A DNA stretch of 64,000 bases from positions 33,862,229-33,926,228 of the forward strand of contig CM049314.1 in the NCBI GenBank assembly GCA_026874595.1, read 5' to 3'. Positions within the stretch are counted from its first letter, which is position 1; each line of letters opens with the position of its first letter. Under the pieces are notes generated by a model that was not told the DNA's origin, made no database searches, and was given only the letters and a program-made list of their open reading frames with translations. Positions 24,706 through 39,300 of this stretch are shown here, in pieces. The position numbers were made by a program, and so were the translations under genes. The stretch comes from Sipunculus nudus (taxonomy: Eukaryota; Annelida; Sipuncula; Golfingiida; Sipunculidae).

Positions 24706-27700
24706 TAATTTCTCGCGAACATGACCAGCTGCGGGACCAGCCATTGAAGTGGTCGTGTTAGCGGTGGGTTTTAAGATTTTTTCACATTAGACCTGGATAC
24801 TTAAAAGTGGTCGTCATGGCGGGTAGGTCCTCAAGCGATATTTCACTGTATATGTATTTATTATAAATATAAATATAAATATATATATATATGCACAATT
24901 ATACCCCAGCCTGGTGTTTAACTGGGAACATGTGGCATCAGCTACACCCGAATATCCAAAAGCCGTTGAAAGAACCCTGTTAAATTCAAAATATTTACTA
25001 AGTACAAACTGGATTTAAAAAAGTAAAGTGCAGGATTAGCTTTTAAGGTATCCTTGTGACACTATTTAATCTGGGATCAATGAGGATGGTATTTTTAAAC
25101 TAGACAGATTGGGGAAAAAAAGATTCCGGGGTATGGATATAAAAAATATGCCTGCTGCATTTTATACCAAAATTTACTGCCGCTGCTTTGATATTTGCAT
25201 CATGAAAACCTAAAACGATTGGTAACATTAGAATTTGCATGAAGAAGACATTTCAAAGAAAAACCTTTCAAGCCGCGCCAATTTAATTTCTTTTGGTTAA
25301 AGATATGGTAGACCATGATAGGAAAGCAAAGATTTTAAACATTTTACACAGATGGACTGACGTACGGACAGATATGGGCCATTTTAGTGATCCTCTCTCC
25401 CTACGGCGAGGGACTTATGAAAGAATAATAGAGGTTTAGTAGATAATTATATTCTATTTATGTATAGCCTCTGTCCCTTCAAAGTGAAAGCTGACAAACA
25501 TCCCCTTTTTCGAAATTTTGACCAGTCGTATTCATTAGATTATAACTCTATTAATTAGCATTAGATATGCCTAGATATATTATGTTTAAGGCCGAGTGAA
25601 AATCTGGAATTATTAATTTGTACCTTTTGGCACTGATGACACGAAATTTTATCATCAGTGACAAGCCGAATTTCAAAGGTTACTTTTTATGTTTTAGGTA
25701 GGTATTCATAGCATATTTAATGGATTGAAGGATTTTTGGCAATAAGGCAGTTTGATGATTCATCCAAATGAAAAGATGGGGAATGTGGATTGAGAACTAA
25801 CATGCCATGTCAATGATAATAGATTATTCAATATTCATATAGACAAACACTGAGTCACATGTATCTTACATTCATTATAAAAAAGTGTACAAAACCGCAC
25901 GTAGGAGGTAAGCAATATTAAACGTTCAGCCCTTCCCTCGAAATCGTATTAACAATGTTTTTCTTACCAGGACACTTTCGGTTAGCGCAAGCTTCCGACC
26001 GGGAAGGTGAACCTGTTTTACATGCATCAGGCTGGAGACACGTTCGTGTCTGTCTCTTTACTCCGTTCGTCCCGCAAGTCACACTACATGTTGACCAGTC
26101 ACTCCAGGGTCCCCAGAAACCTTGAACAACACATTTACCAATACATTGCAGCTCTACCAGCTCTACTGACACCTGGTGCCAGCACTTCAATATGGTCCAT
26201 GCGTAACTACAGAAACACTAAGCAAAAATACCGTTACCTTTCATCACTGAGCGGTACACCCTATAATGCATGATGTCTAAAGGAGTATATGCATGAGATT
26301 TAAAAATATAGAAATATATAAATTATAAATATATATATATATATGTATGTATGATGAATATTAATCAGTTGCATCATGGAAGAGATAGGCCAGTTTTGCC
26401 TTTCTCGGTATGTAACATTCATGATTGAGAACCTTCGCACTGAACCGACAAGATCGTGCCACAAAATGTAACGTTAAATATATTCACAAGGTTCGCATTG
26501 TATGTCTCCTCTTATTACGAGGAATTGTAACTGTATTAAACTCTAAGCAACAGGGGTTTTATATATTTTAAACTTGGTTACAAAACTAGGTAATAATATC
26601 ACGTGGTTAAATCATCATGCCTTTTGCTAAAAAATACAAAGTGAAAATTGATTTTGTTAGCTATAATGGTTTACTTTGCCCTGTTCCTCCTAGCTGGACA
26701 AATGTTTTCCAGGATCACCAAAAACAAAACCAAAAAAGGCGTGTATTTAAAATTGACACTAATATAAGAATGAAAAGACCTGTCAAAATACTTATAGTGA
26801 TTTAAAAATGCAGAAAGCAAAATTGTCTGAAAAAAATACTGCCAAATTTAAAGCAGAGTTAGATCTAGATTAAGATGTCAACATTTATAAGGGTGTTTAC
26901 ACATATATATTTTTCAACTATATCAATTCCTCTAAGATACCTTGCATACCAGTTAATACATGGCTATGTAAGTCTGAATCCATTTTTTTACATAAAATTA
27001 ATAGTATTGAGTCAGCTGAATGTACTATATGTAAACATGAAAAAAAAATTTTTGGAAATACTCTGGGATTGACCCTTATCCGAGTACTTATGGAATGAGA
27101 TATTTACACAATTAAAACTATTTGGCTCTTTAGATTATTCCTTCCAGTTGACAGCTGAAACTGCAATGCTGGGCTGTTATGATGACGACTGGTTAAACAT
27201 TCACACTCTGTTAGTGAAGAGACATATTTATGTGAGCAGATGCAATAAACAAAAACAACGGTTGTGAGACTGAAAAGATTAATCGATGAAATACATACAG
27301 TAGAAAATATATAGCTGTCAGTAAAAGCAAAGTGGATCACCACGAGAAAAAGGGGTCACCAATGAATTGTATCCTATCTAATTCTCAACAAACTAATATT
27401 TAATTTAAATAAACTTTATTACTCTTCCAAGCTTTGTTTCATCATATTTTGAGTGTATCTTAAATTATGATTTAGTACTTTTCCGTTTGTCTAACTGATG
27501 CACAGATAGACCAAAATTATCATTTTGGGTATGTTTAGGGTTTTACTTCTATTTTTTTGGTAATACATCAAATACATTATGGAGCATATCAGAGTACTTT
27601 CCTTTGGGTCCTTCTCTGATAATAATTATGCATGTTATTTTTGTTTTGATACAGAACAAAGATCATAAAAAAACAATCTTTGCAGCTCTGTTTATGAGAT

Positions 27701-30700
27701 ACAAGAACAGAACACTTATGTTTTTAAACATGTTGGCTAAGAGGTTTATAAACAACTATATCCAATATATAATGGACCTTGTGTATGTATTGACATGTTT
27801 GTTATCCTGAACAGAGTCTTTTGATCTGAGAATAATGCGATCCAGGTTTATCATGTAGAAGTATTACATTGTATGTTTTATGTTGTAAACTGCCCTAATG
27901 TTTTTGCTTAATGGATTTTTTAATGATAAAATGCATCAAATCATCTTTAGAAATATATCATTCAAACTCACCCACACGTTAGCTCACGGATAGCCCTACA
28001 CTCTCCTATAGTTCGAATGGTAGTACATGATATTGCACATAAAGACATTTTACATAATATATTTTTGTTATATATGTGTGTTTATGCGCGCATGGGTGTG
28101 TGGATGCGTTTGTGTGTTTGTATTTGTCTATGTGCATAGAATCACTTACCTGTGCATGATCTTCGCTGACACAGTTTAGATTGGCTTGGCAGGCCTTTGT
28201 TGCAGGTATTTGGCGGTGTACATATTCTTGATCTGACGATTCTTCCTCCGTCACATGTAACGCTGCAAGCTCCCCATTGTTTCCACGGCCCCCATATTCC
28301 TGAAACAAAATGATGATAACATTAAAGTAGCAGGGGGAGAGATAATTCTTGACAGTGGCAGCCTAGGTTGCCTGTGTATGCCTTAATCAGGGCAAACAGC
28401 ATCACAAAGTAAAATACTTTGCATGTCCAAAGAACGTTAATGGTACTCGCTAGCAGTATTTATACAGAAACCTATTCCGATATCGGCCGTCTAGGATCTC
28501 AAGATAAACCGTGAATCTTTGACAAAAAATGGACCAGAAAAGGCCCATCTCACTGCTCACGCGATGTTTGTTTCGTTTATATCCACGTGTTTAAAACCAT
28601 GTTGGGTGATCATCAAAATAAATTAAACACACTCAACATTGACATCTGGCAATAAACCATCCGAACCAGAATATGCAGAGGGCGTTTTGAAACTAGTGAC
28701 CATTCAGCTTTCGCACATATGCATACAAACAACTAAGGTAAAATGCTTTTTTATTGTTTGCCAGCTTTGTCTCTTGCTATATGTTAACTAACAGCTTACA
28801 GATATACAAGCTCATACATCCGTCTAAGAGGTGTAATATGAACTTTTCTGAACAGGATTAACCTACAGTTTATTAACATGTACGCTAGTTTACAAGTTCT
28901 CACCAAAATTGTACAGAAAGGGTATGTGAACAGCTGATTTTAAACAAATTTAAATGGGCCGCTTAGATTCACTCAAATCCTTCAATCCCATTTTAACGGG
29001 CCGTTTAGATGCACTCAAATCCTTCAATCCCATTTTTTTTCTTTAACATCCCAGTATAATACTAAAATATGTGCAATTTTTTATTTAGACCAAGTAACAG
29101 CTAAATATACCCGGTGTCTCACGTCATGGTTATGCCACGATTCCTTTTCATGATACCACGGTACTCATAACGATCAGAGCTACATTGTTGTTTAATGAAT
29201 ATGACAAGGCCGTTATTCCCCAGCGAACAACCACTTCCATTCCAAATACATCTCTAGCCACGTCCACTAATTTCTTAAGTCTTCTACATGGAGCCGGGTT
29301 AAGCATATAAACTATTGCATTGTGACCTATTCCGCACAATCAGAAACACCGTATTGGATTGCGGATGTCCAAATTGTCACCCTTAGACCTAGTATGTGAC
29401 CTTCCTAGTGTGCCTCCACAGATGTCTTACTTTGCCTGAAACTGATTACTACTCCCCGTAAAACTGGGGAATGCTTGACCAACTCAACCATTTCATTAAT
29501 TCGGCAGCACCTTTACTTCATTAAGCAGAATATGAACTTTTTGTTGCTCTGAAAATGGAATACTACCCCAGCTGTACCTGTTGACTCCATCCATGTCAAA
29601 ATAACCATCGTTTATGGTTTACATGTATATGTATTTCATCTGCTTCTGTCAGCACCCCGGGGACCCTACGCTCCATTTTATCATGTTCATCAAGTCAATT
29701 GTTACAGTATTTTGACAAGCCTTGTAAAAAAACATTGTGGCTCATGACATTAAGAGACCAAAAAAACATTTAGTATCCCATGGGCTGTGACACAGAGCTA
29801 GTACCAAAACTGAAATCCATAATACATGTATTATCCCTCCTTATATGGGATTTGCGAGAAAGATTAACAAAACGTGTCTGCATATAAAGTTTGAACATCC
29901 TAGTTATAATGATTACGAGAATGGATAAAAATTTAGAAATTGAAGGTGGAACCCTATGTAATTCTCCAACTTGTTAGATACTTTAGCCCAGTTTGCACAT
30001 CCAATTTAATGGCAACTAGTCCAGAAATCTGGGCTATCTCATTTATTTTCACTATTAAGAGTTATAAATACTATGCTGAAACCTGTGTTTGCATCCCTCA
30101 AGTGCATCCCACAGTAACCTTACTTTGATTCTTTACATGAACCTATCAAACCCAATGTCAGCATATTACAACATTTCATGAAAATCCATCTAGCCGTTCC
30201 TTAGCAATCTGACATATCTTCTAAAATTGTTGCTCCATATCTCTCTGAAATTATTCTACTTGTTTGGTATTCTCAGAGGACCTATGTTGACCAGGCAGCA
30301 TGTGAAGTTTGAATCTCCTTTTTCTTACGGCTACGATTTGTGTCGTGTTAGGGGAAGAACAGATGGCCAGAAGGAGGACGATCTCAAGACTTCAGGTGAC
30401 TTACAATCAGATGAGTTAACCGATTGTGTAAGCCCCTTCCCCTATGAATATCCGGAATAGACCCGTTCCCATTTTGTATTTTACTATGTATCTAAACCCT
30501 TCCCATTCTCGCAGAGCATTTTCTCCTTTAGGTAAATTATCATTCCATATTCCTTTTTTTATTCTGAAATTTAGATTGTCAGGGAATGGATATGTAATGG
30601 TGTTAATGATGCTATGTTATAAAGAAAATATAATATATTTTTATCACTATACTGGAATTTAGGTTGACTTAAGCCAGGCTCAGAAATATCCACAGGGCTA

Positions 30701-33700
30701 AATCATAAGTTATGTAAAACTGTGGGTATTTGGTAGATAAAATTGTCCGGTTTGACCATCGAAGGAACTGATGAAAATTATTTACCCGGACAGACGCAGT
30801 TGTTGTCCTCTTCGAATTTCTTTCCTTCGCAGTTTCCTGGGGTACAAATTCTTACACGCTTTCTTGTCGCTAATGGTGTAATATTATTCTGTCTGTCACA
30901 ATCGCAGTTGCTCCAGTCTGACCATTGCCCCCACGTTCCTGCAGAAATGAATAGAAGAACATGACACTATGGATTAAGTATGAACGAAGAGAGGTATCCT
31001 CACTCTGATGCCCTACGTTATATATTACAACGCACTGATAATATACAAATACTTACTTTAATGCTGACACAAATGTCCCCGCATGAACGAAGTAAATCTG
31101 TGTTTCATGGATTGTAATTGTTAAGCTAAATGAAAAGTGGTTTTTCCAGAAATTCAATTTACTTTCACTACATAGGCTCAAAATGTTAACATAAGCTGTA
31201 ACAAACAACATATTAAAATACTGGTAAATAACTTGCTTTCTGATATGAACTATACACCGTTATATATAGGAATCAAAAGAACTTGGATCCCTTTCACTAA
31301 AAATATGGTTACTTGATCGAAAAAAGTTGTCATTCAAGGTTGCGTCCAGGGCCGGATTAAAGAGCCCCCCCCCCCCTTTTAGGTATGAGAAGTATATTTA
31401 CTGCCAAAGAGAGTGCCCGTATTGCTTCTCGCTATATCGATTTCACTTTTTTTTGCAGGCGATCATTATTAAAAATATTTTTATTGCAGGTAAACTCCTC
31501 CATTTTTTCACAGCCAGCTTAACTAAATATATGTATATCTTCAGAATTCATTCAGAATGTTTCGGACAGGGCAGCATCATATGCTACCTCACATTTTATA
31601 TCCTGGTTTTAACCAGGACTACTGCAACTGCGGAATACACGATAGGCGTACTCGTATTGTGAGTGAAACACGACCGTTGGATACTGCATTCATATTAAGC
31701 CTGTATAGCGTTCCCTTTGGTTGGAAGGCGAGCGTGAAAAATCGCATCACCCTGAACGAGGGTCGAACTCTCGATCTCTCTGCTTGGAATTCTGTGAACC
31801 ACTGAAGCAGGGGACCACTGCAGGGGGCAGTTCTACTTACACACTTTTTCACCGAGTCCACGGTGTTGCTTACTTAAATGATTTTATTCGCCCGTTGTGA
31901 ACCCCTTAACCAAGTTCTGATAGAAGTATTTTTTTTATAATTTGAATACCAGGGCATGGAGTACCACCACATGTTCGAGTCTCGACCCCATCTCCGACGC
32001 AGGGATCTTTGCTGCATGTTGCTTTCCGAGTCTGTGTTCCCCCTCCACATGTTCGATCACACGGCTCCCAGTTTGTCCAAGCTTCCCATTGTCCTAAATC
32101 TGCAATTCAAGGATTCCCTGTATGGTCGGCTAATCGATTTCAAGATTATCGAAATTTTCAGATAATATCTAGGCAATTACGAGAAGTAGTTCCATTTGTT
32201 TATTCTGGACTGAATGGAATGGCTAAGGCTTATTCTTCAAAATAAGTCTCCTTGGTTTCTTAACAGATTTAGGTAGAATGCCTCAAACTGTCACTTCCTA
32301 GAATGCAATTCCTTGGATCAATACCAAAACCAATATATTAAGGATACCTTGCACTTGGTTCATCTATTATTCGCAGACATTGTGGAAATGATCTTAGTTA
32401 ATTGCCAAAGAAACCTATCATAAAATCAGACATAATTAAGAAAATATAACAGTTGCGGATAAAAGGGGCCTATTTTGGTATCTTATGTCTGTTAGGTAAA
32501 GAAAATTCATTGTTCTTTTTTCATAAAGATAGACAAAAAAATACCGATTTCACCGCGCACAGACGTTTCGTTTTTTAATACGTGTTAATAGTGTGGGGCT
32601 ATCAAATTAATCCACACAAAACCATTAAGGACATTTGGCGGCTTGTCAGGGGAATAAGGATTTTGCAGAGGGTGTTTTTCAATAAATGACCTTTCATATA
32701 CCGCACATATCAACACTGACACATGTACCCTGATTACTAATAGCGTGCAGAAAACAAACTTATACCTCCGTCACAGATATACCATCAGGACTTTTCTTGA
32801 CGGGCATTGCTTACAGTTGATTAATACGTATGTAGAGTAAGTCATAAAACACATAACGTCTATATAAAAATAGGTGTATGGATGGTTTAATAAATCTTAT
32901 AACAAAATATGGTAGCAAAACAAGATATAGTTACCCTTGCATTCGGGTTTAGGACATTGTTCCTGCTCCAAGTGACTGCCTGGACACTTGCCAAAGCTAC
33001 AGCTTCGCGTCCGTTGTTTTATGCTGTAACCACAGTTAGCGTTGCAAGGACTCCACTGTTCCCATGACAACCAGACTTATGAAGAGAAAAATTAGGATAA
33101 ATACAGGAACAATATGTTGTTTGTCTCCATAATAGTACATGGACAAACGATTGCACAAGTGGATATACAGCTGTGTAACGGGGCAGTGGCGTTAATTTAT
33201 CTTCAAGGGTGTGGGATAACTCGGAGTACAAAACAATTAAAGTGGGACAACTTCTTTTTGGAAAAGTCCGATACACAGTGCTTTAATTTCTCATATACCA
33301 AGATTATTCTCTGAATAACAGGGGGATGATTGCATTGATATCCTCTCATGCTAAAAAAGTGGGGGATATATATAACACAATCCCCCTGTAACTAGGCACT
33401 GGGATCTTTTATTATTTATCCAAACATAATTTAAAACAAAAGGTCCAAGACTAGAAAGAGAATGAAACCAACCAGGACATGGGGACTCGTAACAAGACGC
33501 GACTTTGACGCCAGGTCCGGCACACAGTGCTTGTGATTGGTTACACGTTCTCTCTGCTAATTTCTCACCTACTCCACAGGTCTTACTGCAAGGGCTCCAC
33601 TCCTCCCATAAATTCCATGCTAAAAAGATGTCAAAATTTTCATCATTCTTCATTCCGAAATATATTTCTTTATTTATATTTGAAAGAACTGTTTCAGAAG

Positions 33701-36283
33701 CTTCAATTTCCATATTTTTTATATTTTATTTCCTTTCATCACGAGTTTAATGTAGGATCATGAGAACATGATTTTTCATTGACAGTAGAAAGCGCAATCA
33801 AGGTACAACTTCGTTTATTGTTTACCTTCTTCAAATGAGCTTTACTTTTTACGGACAAGAGAAGTTGTTATGATCTTAATAAACAGAATCGCCACGTAAA
33901 AAATATGTAATCCATGTGATTTCATTTTTTGATAATAATTGTACCCTAAAATAACGCAGGTTTTGAAATAACAAGAAAAATAAGGGCTCACTTGGACAGT
34001 AAAATAGATTGCATTGTGAGTAATCAATCTCCGGTCCAACACAGTCAGAGCCATAAGAACAGGTCCTATTTCTTGTCTTTACTCCATTGCCACAGGTGAC
34101 AGTACAGCTCCATTCAGACCACACGGTCCATGCTTAATTTAATAAAAGAGACTTAAAAAACAACGTTCACTCAAATTTGCTGCCACATTGCCAGGGGCAC
34201 TTGCTTCTGTCCCGATTAAGAAACACGGGAATTAATATCCAGTTTGCTTTAAAATTGCTGCGCCTCTTTAATGTTTTATAACAATATAAGCAAAATGAAG
34301 ATTGAACTTTAGTGATCCGACTCATTTTTTATTCCTTTACTCGAAGAAAAATGAATGTTTGTCATAGAAAATTATTTAGTCTTCAATATATGCCCCATTG
34401 TATATATTTATATATATGTTGTAAAAAAGAGTATTCATTTTGTTTCTAAAAAACCCTGAAAACCAGAGAAAAAGGGTCCTAAGGGGATATAGGAAAGGAC
34501 AAGGTAAAATCTTGGTTGACAAATTCTTGTTATGGAATATATTATACGATCATTGTAATAACAAGGCAGGAAATAATACCGAGTCATTCAACCTGTGTAT
34601 TTTTTAGGGTACCTGGGCAGTATCGGGTGTTGCATTGCCGTGATTCCGTGTACTCTCCCACACAGCTGCTCCCAGCGTTACACACCCTTGACCTGATTTG
34701 CTGCCCGTCTTGACAAGATGCTGAGCATTCCGACCAACTTGACCATGTTCCCCATGCTGTGGCAATAACGGAGAGTTATCATGATGTTAAATTTAGTTTT
34801 AATAACATATAAAAACGCAAATATTCAAAAGTGAATAATCGACAGTGAATCCTTCCAATAAATCCTGAGTATATTTAAAATTAATATTGAATTTAAGCAT
34901 TTGATATATTAATATCGGTGACTGAGCCATTTCAAGTCGAAATAAAAAGTTAAACGGCACTTGTTACAATTTTTTTTTCAGGGGAAAATTCTTGGCAGAT
35001 CCGGGAGTCGGACCCATATTGGTGGCGCACAAGTCCTCATTCCAACCGCTTCGCTAGAGACAGTTCGGTCCGCTTTTATGTCACCCCGTAACACACCCCC
35101 TCTTAAGAACGTTCTGCTATAAGAACAAGACTAATTATCCCAGAAGTCACACTTTGGTGGGCTTTTTTCCTGGGCCACAAAGTTTACCGTAACGTTGGAC
35201 GAGACCCATTTTGTAACAAACACAAATTTTTCAGGAGAAAATTCTGGGCCGATCCGGGAGTCTAACCCATGTCGGTGGCGTACAAGTCCGGCGTAACAAC
35301 CGCTTCGCTAGCAAAGCAAGCTTCACTAGCGAGACAGTTCGGTCCGCTTTTATGTCACCCCGTAACACTCTATGTACAGGTTATTCTAGGAGCATTTGCA
35401 GAGCGCGTGTCATCTGCTTTGTTCGGGTAGAACGAACCAGCATCGCATGTTCCCTGGCGATTTTAGGTAGAAATAAGAAACTGTGACTGGAAGCTCGCGT
35501 TAAAGAAAGTGCCTTTTTTATTTCACCCTTTGCTAAATAATATAGTATTTTATTGTCTATATAAAAATATCATTTTCATGGCGTTCAATTGTCGCCTGTG
35601 GGGTTTAATAGGTCTACTCCTATTGCCCTTTCTTAAACGCACGGGCGGCGTGTTTAAGATCATTGGTCATTACGTTTCAGATAACCCCTAATTAGATTAC
35701 CGGAGGTTTATTTGAAGGCGATTTCAGATTACCTCCTACTATTTAAAAGTTATTTTTACATGATACTTGCTTAAAAATCTTATTTCTACTTTATTTTTAA
35801 AATTAGTTCAGAGTGTGAGTCTCATGAATTAAGGTACGCATATTACCAACAATATAATCAATTATAATGATTACATATTTAAAATTTCATTTTATTCAAC
35901 TGTCGCTATATTTAAACGCACGAGATATAGAGTAATTTATAGGTGAAAAGGTTTAATTTTACCTGGGGTGCGCATGATGGTACACGGCACAATCTGTTCG
36001 TACTGGAAGGTGTGTCTGCAGCTTGTTCCCCGCCGTACATTACGTGTTCTACGTCTTTTCTTTACGAAAGATGAACACGGGCTCCAGTTCAGCCAGGGCA
36101 GCCAATCACAGGGCGCTAGTCACGCAAAGTCAAACATACAATCAGGATACCGAATATTTTTAGAAATTTACCCTTTAAGATACATTGATACTATTTTACA
36201 GCAGAGGTAATTTAAGTTAACCGTTAAAATAGGAAGTAATTGGAGCCATGCCTTTTCTACCCAACACATATGAAAGTTTAAAG

Positions 36284-36333
<50 letters not shown>

Positions 36334-39300
36334 CGGTGCAAAATGCAAAATGGCGCGTCCCAATTTGACGGGAGTAGATCCTGTTTGAAAGGTTGTGTAC
36401 AATTGTATCTTTTTACGTCCTTTTTCGTACAAGAATAATATACCTATACAGGCTCGGTTTACACACAATCTTGTGTCGACACCCATCCCAACACACGTGG
36501 AGCCAACCGAACATAATCTTCCTCTGTACTGGAGTCCCACCCCACATGTCTGGGAGCACCTACTCCAAGCGTTCCAACTCAGCCATGATGGTTCTGGGTT
36601 AAATATATATTAATTTAGATTTTATCTGAAAGTAACACTCAATTTCCTTTCTTATTATTACTTTTATGACTCGATTACAACTCCTTGTGGTGAGTTCAAA
36701 GCTTTCACAGAACGTCCCTGTCAGTACCATAAAATCAGGAAAGAGTAAAGTGTCGTCAGATTCATTACTTCTACATACGCACTCTTTTATTACCTAGTTC
36801 AAAATGCAAAATGTTATTTCACTAGAAACTATAATATAAGACGACCTTCCACAAAACAAAAGGTTACCGGGGTATGCTATATACAGTTATTGTTATCCGA
36901 ATATACTCAGAACAAAGTACCTGTGCAAGTTGCCATATTGCAATGTTCAGTTTTCAAATGTGGCCCTATACACCTCTGTGTCGTCCCCCCTTTACATGTC
37001 CGTTGTCGGCTTCTGTAACCAGGACCACAAGAGGAGGAGCATCTGCCCCAGACAGACCAACTGTTCCACTCTAGAAATTACGAAAGGAAATTTACAAAAG
37101 AAATTTTCATTTCAGCAAAACTAATAACTTTTTCATTTGTGAATGTTTGAAATGAAGAGTTTCGATATAAAACTAATGCATGCACCTGGACAGTCTTTTC
37201 TGAAGCAGGTAGAAGTGTCATAAAGGGGACAGGTGCAAAGGCCTCCTCTGTTGCAGGTCCGCCACCTCTTCCTGTATCCAAAACCGCAGTTGCTATTGCA
37301 CCCATACCAAGCCGTCCATTGGCCGCATGCTGGAAGATGGAAAGAGCTTTATTCGTTGTTCAAATGTCACATCACATCTATTAAAATATACATTAGTTAA
37401 CGTTGAAGGCATAAGAGCCAGTAATAAATGCAGCACAGTTAAGAGCAAGAAACAAACGCATCTAGACTTCCACATTTAAAGATTATTTTAACTGAAAGTG
37501 ATTTTTTCCTTTTGATCACAGGGCATTAAGTACTTTTTCCTGGTCTGTTTTCTGTCAGTCAGAGAAAAGGTCACTCTCAAAAACAGTGACCTCTTTAACG
37601 GTATTTGAGATTCAAGTGAATACTAACGGGAATAAAAACAACCGAACGAAGGGCCCAGCTCGAGATGGCACATATAGCCAGTTATATAAGTTAAAAAAAT
37701 ACAGATTGTCGTAATATAAACTCAAGTTTGGACATATAACATTTCCCTCGTCTTCACATCGGAAGCCAGGGCAGTCTTTTCTTGTAACAAATATACTTTA
37801 TCTGCAAAGTTTTTATTACTTTTGTGTAAAAACTCTATAAATACGTCTCCGTCTTAGGAATAATTTGACGAAGTCTTTTGAGTTGGGCTTCATGGCAATC
37901 ACTTAGAACTCACCGGTACATATTTGATGTTCAGTGTCACGCAATGGATCATGTCACTTTGTTTTATTTTCTTTTCTTGGGTTAGCTGTACCGGGTTAGA
38001 TATACATTTGGATTTGTTGAGCGAGAATCGACGCGCCGGTCAGAGTATATTGTTGATAGACAATGGCTGTGTTCATGAGAGGGGTTACCGAGTGCGCTGC
38101 AGGTCCAGTGATGCCATTGTTCCGGCGATCGCTTTGGGGTTTAGGGTGCTTTGTTCAACGAGAGCTGGCGAGCGAAACTACAGCTGACGGGCCCGGGAAT
38201 ATATAGCCACACGTTTGGTGGGTGGCACGACCAGTTGAATAACTGGTTGCAGTTTACGACGGTCATTTGCACCACTGGTTGCTGATCACCAAGAGTAGTC
38301 GCATCAATAATGAATGCCACGACTTATCTTGCGATAGATTGTAACCAACACTGATTCATCTTGCAACAAAGCGTACCAACAGTCGTATAATTACCTACCA
38401 CCAGTTTCCGATTCTCACAACCACTTCCGAATCATGACGAATTTATGTAGGATGGTCCTGCCACTACCAGATCGTGGGTCAGTCGAGCGATCACATAGTC
38501 AAAATATAGATCAAGTATAACAAAAATTTTAGTGATGGTGACTTTTTCAGATTTTCTCATTTGTCTTCTTCTTCTCCCTTTACTGGATTCTTTTCCCTTT
38601 TATACATTTTAGTCAGGGACGGCAGGTATTGTCATATAAGAACACAAGAAAATGGTTTGAAAGAAGGATGTCCTTTCTGTCTTTTTTATATTCTTAGCAT
38701 ATCAGAGCTCTTATTTTTTTATTATAAATCTCATAATTTTTATGGATAGTACAATGCTAACAAACTACTTTTTGCAGTTGAAATTAACTGGGACTAACCA
38801 TTAACGGATGCATTTGAGGTAAACATGCCGACTCTCAAATGTCCAACATATGTTTGGTATTTTTATAATAAGACTTTCTTTCACAAATTGTACATGTTCT
38901 TAAAAATTAAACAAGTATCACGGTTGGTCGTATCTATTTAATGGAATATAATGCAAATATTTGTAAATCGTTCAATGGTGTACCTAAAAAGGGAACAAGA
39001 TTTTTCATAGATTTCCGACTACAAGCGTCAACGCTCCCACTAATGATCTGACACCTTTCATTTGTGATAAAGTTTGGTCTACGTTAAAAATGTGCCTGAA
39101 GTGCAAAATTATATTTATACTATAATAAAATAGTTATTCAATATAGCCCTCTTCAATTTTATACCTGGAACGTTTCGAGTAATAATGTAAGGTCATAAGA
39201 CCATCAAAAGACACGTATCCTTTTTCACAGTTTACATGGCGAAGAAAATATATGCTTTTTGATATACATGTACAAGGTCCTAATCGCAGAAAATTATAAG

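Noticed and set aside
34998-35332. Functional tRNA genes
   Set aside because: A- and B-box-like parts are present, but the acceptor and anticodon stems do not pair, and two linked copies share non-tRNA flanks, which fits SINEs.
36393-36613. Plus-strand frames opposite T9
   Set aside because: Antisense shadows of a TSP1 exon; no own domain or splice context.
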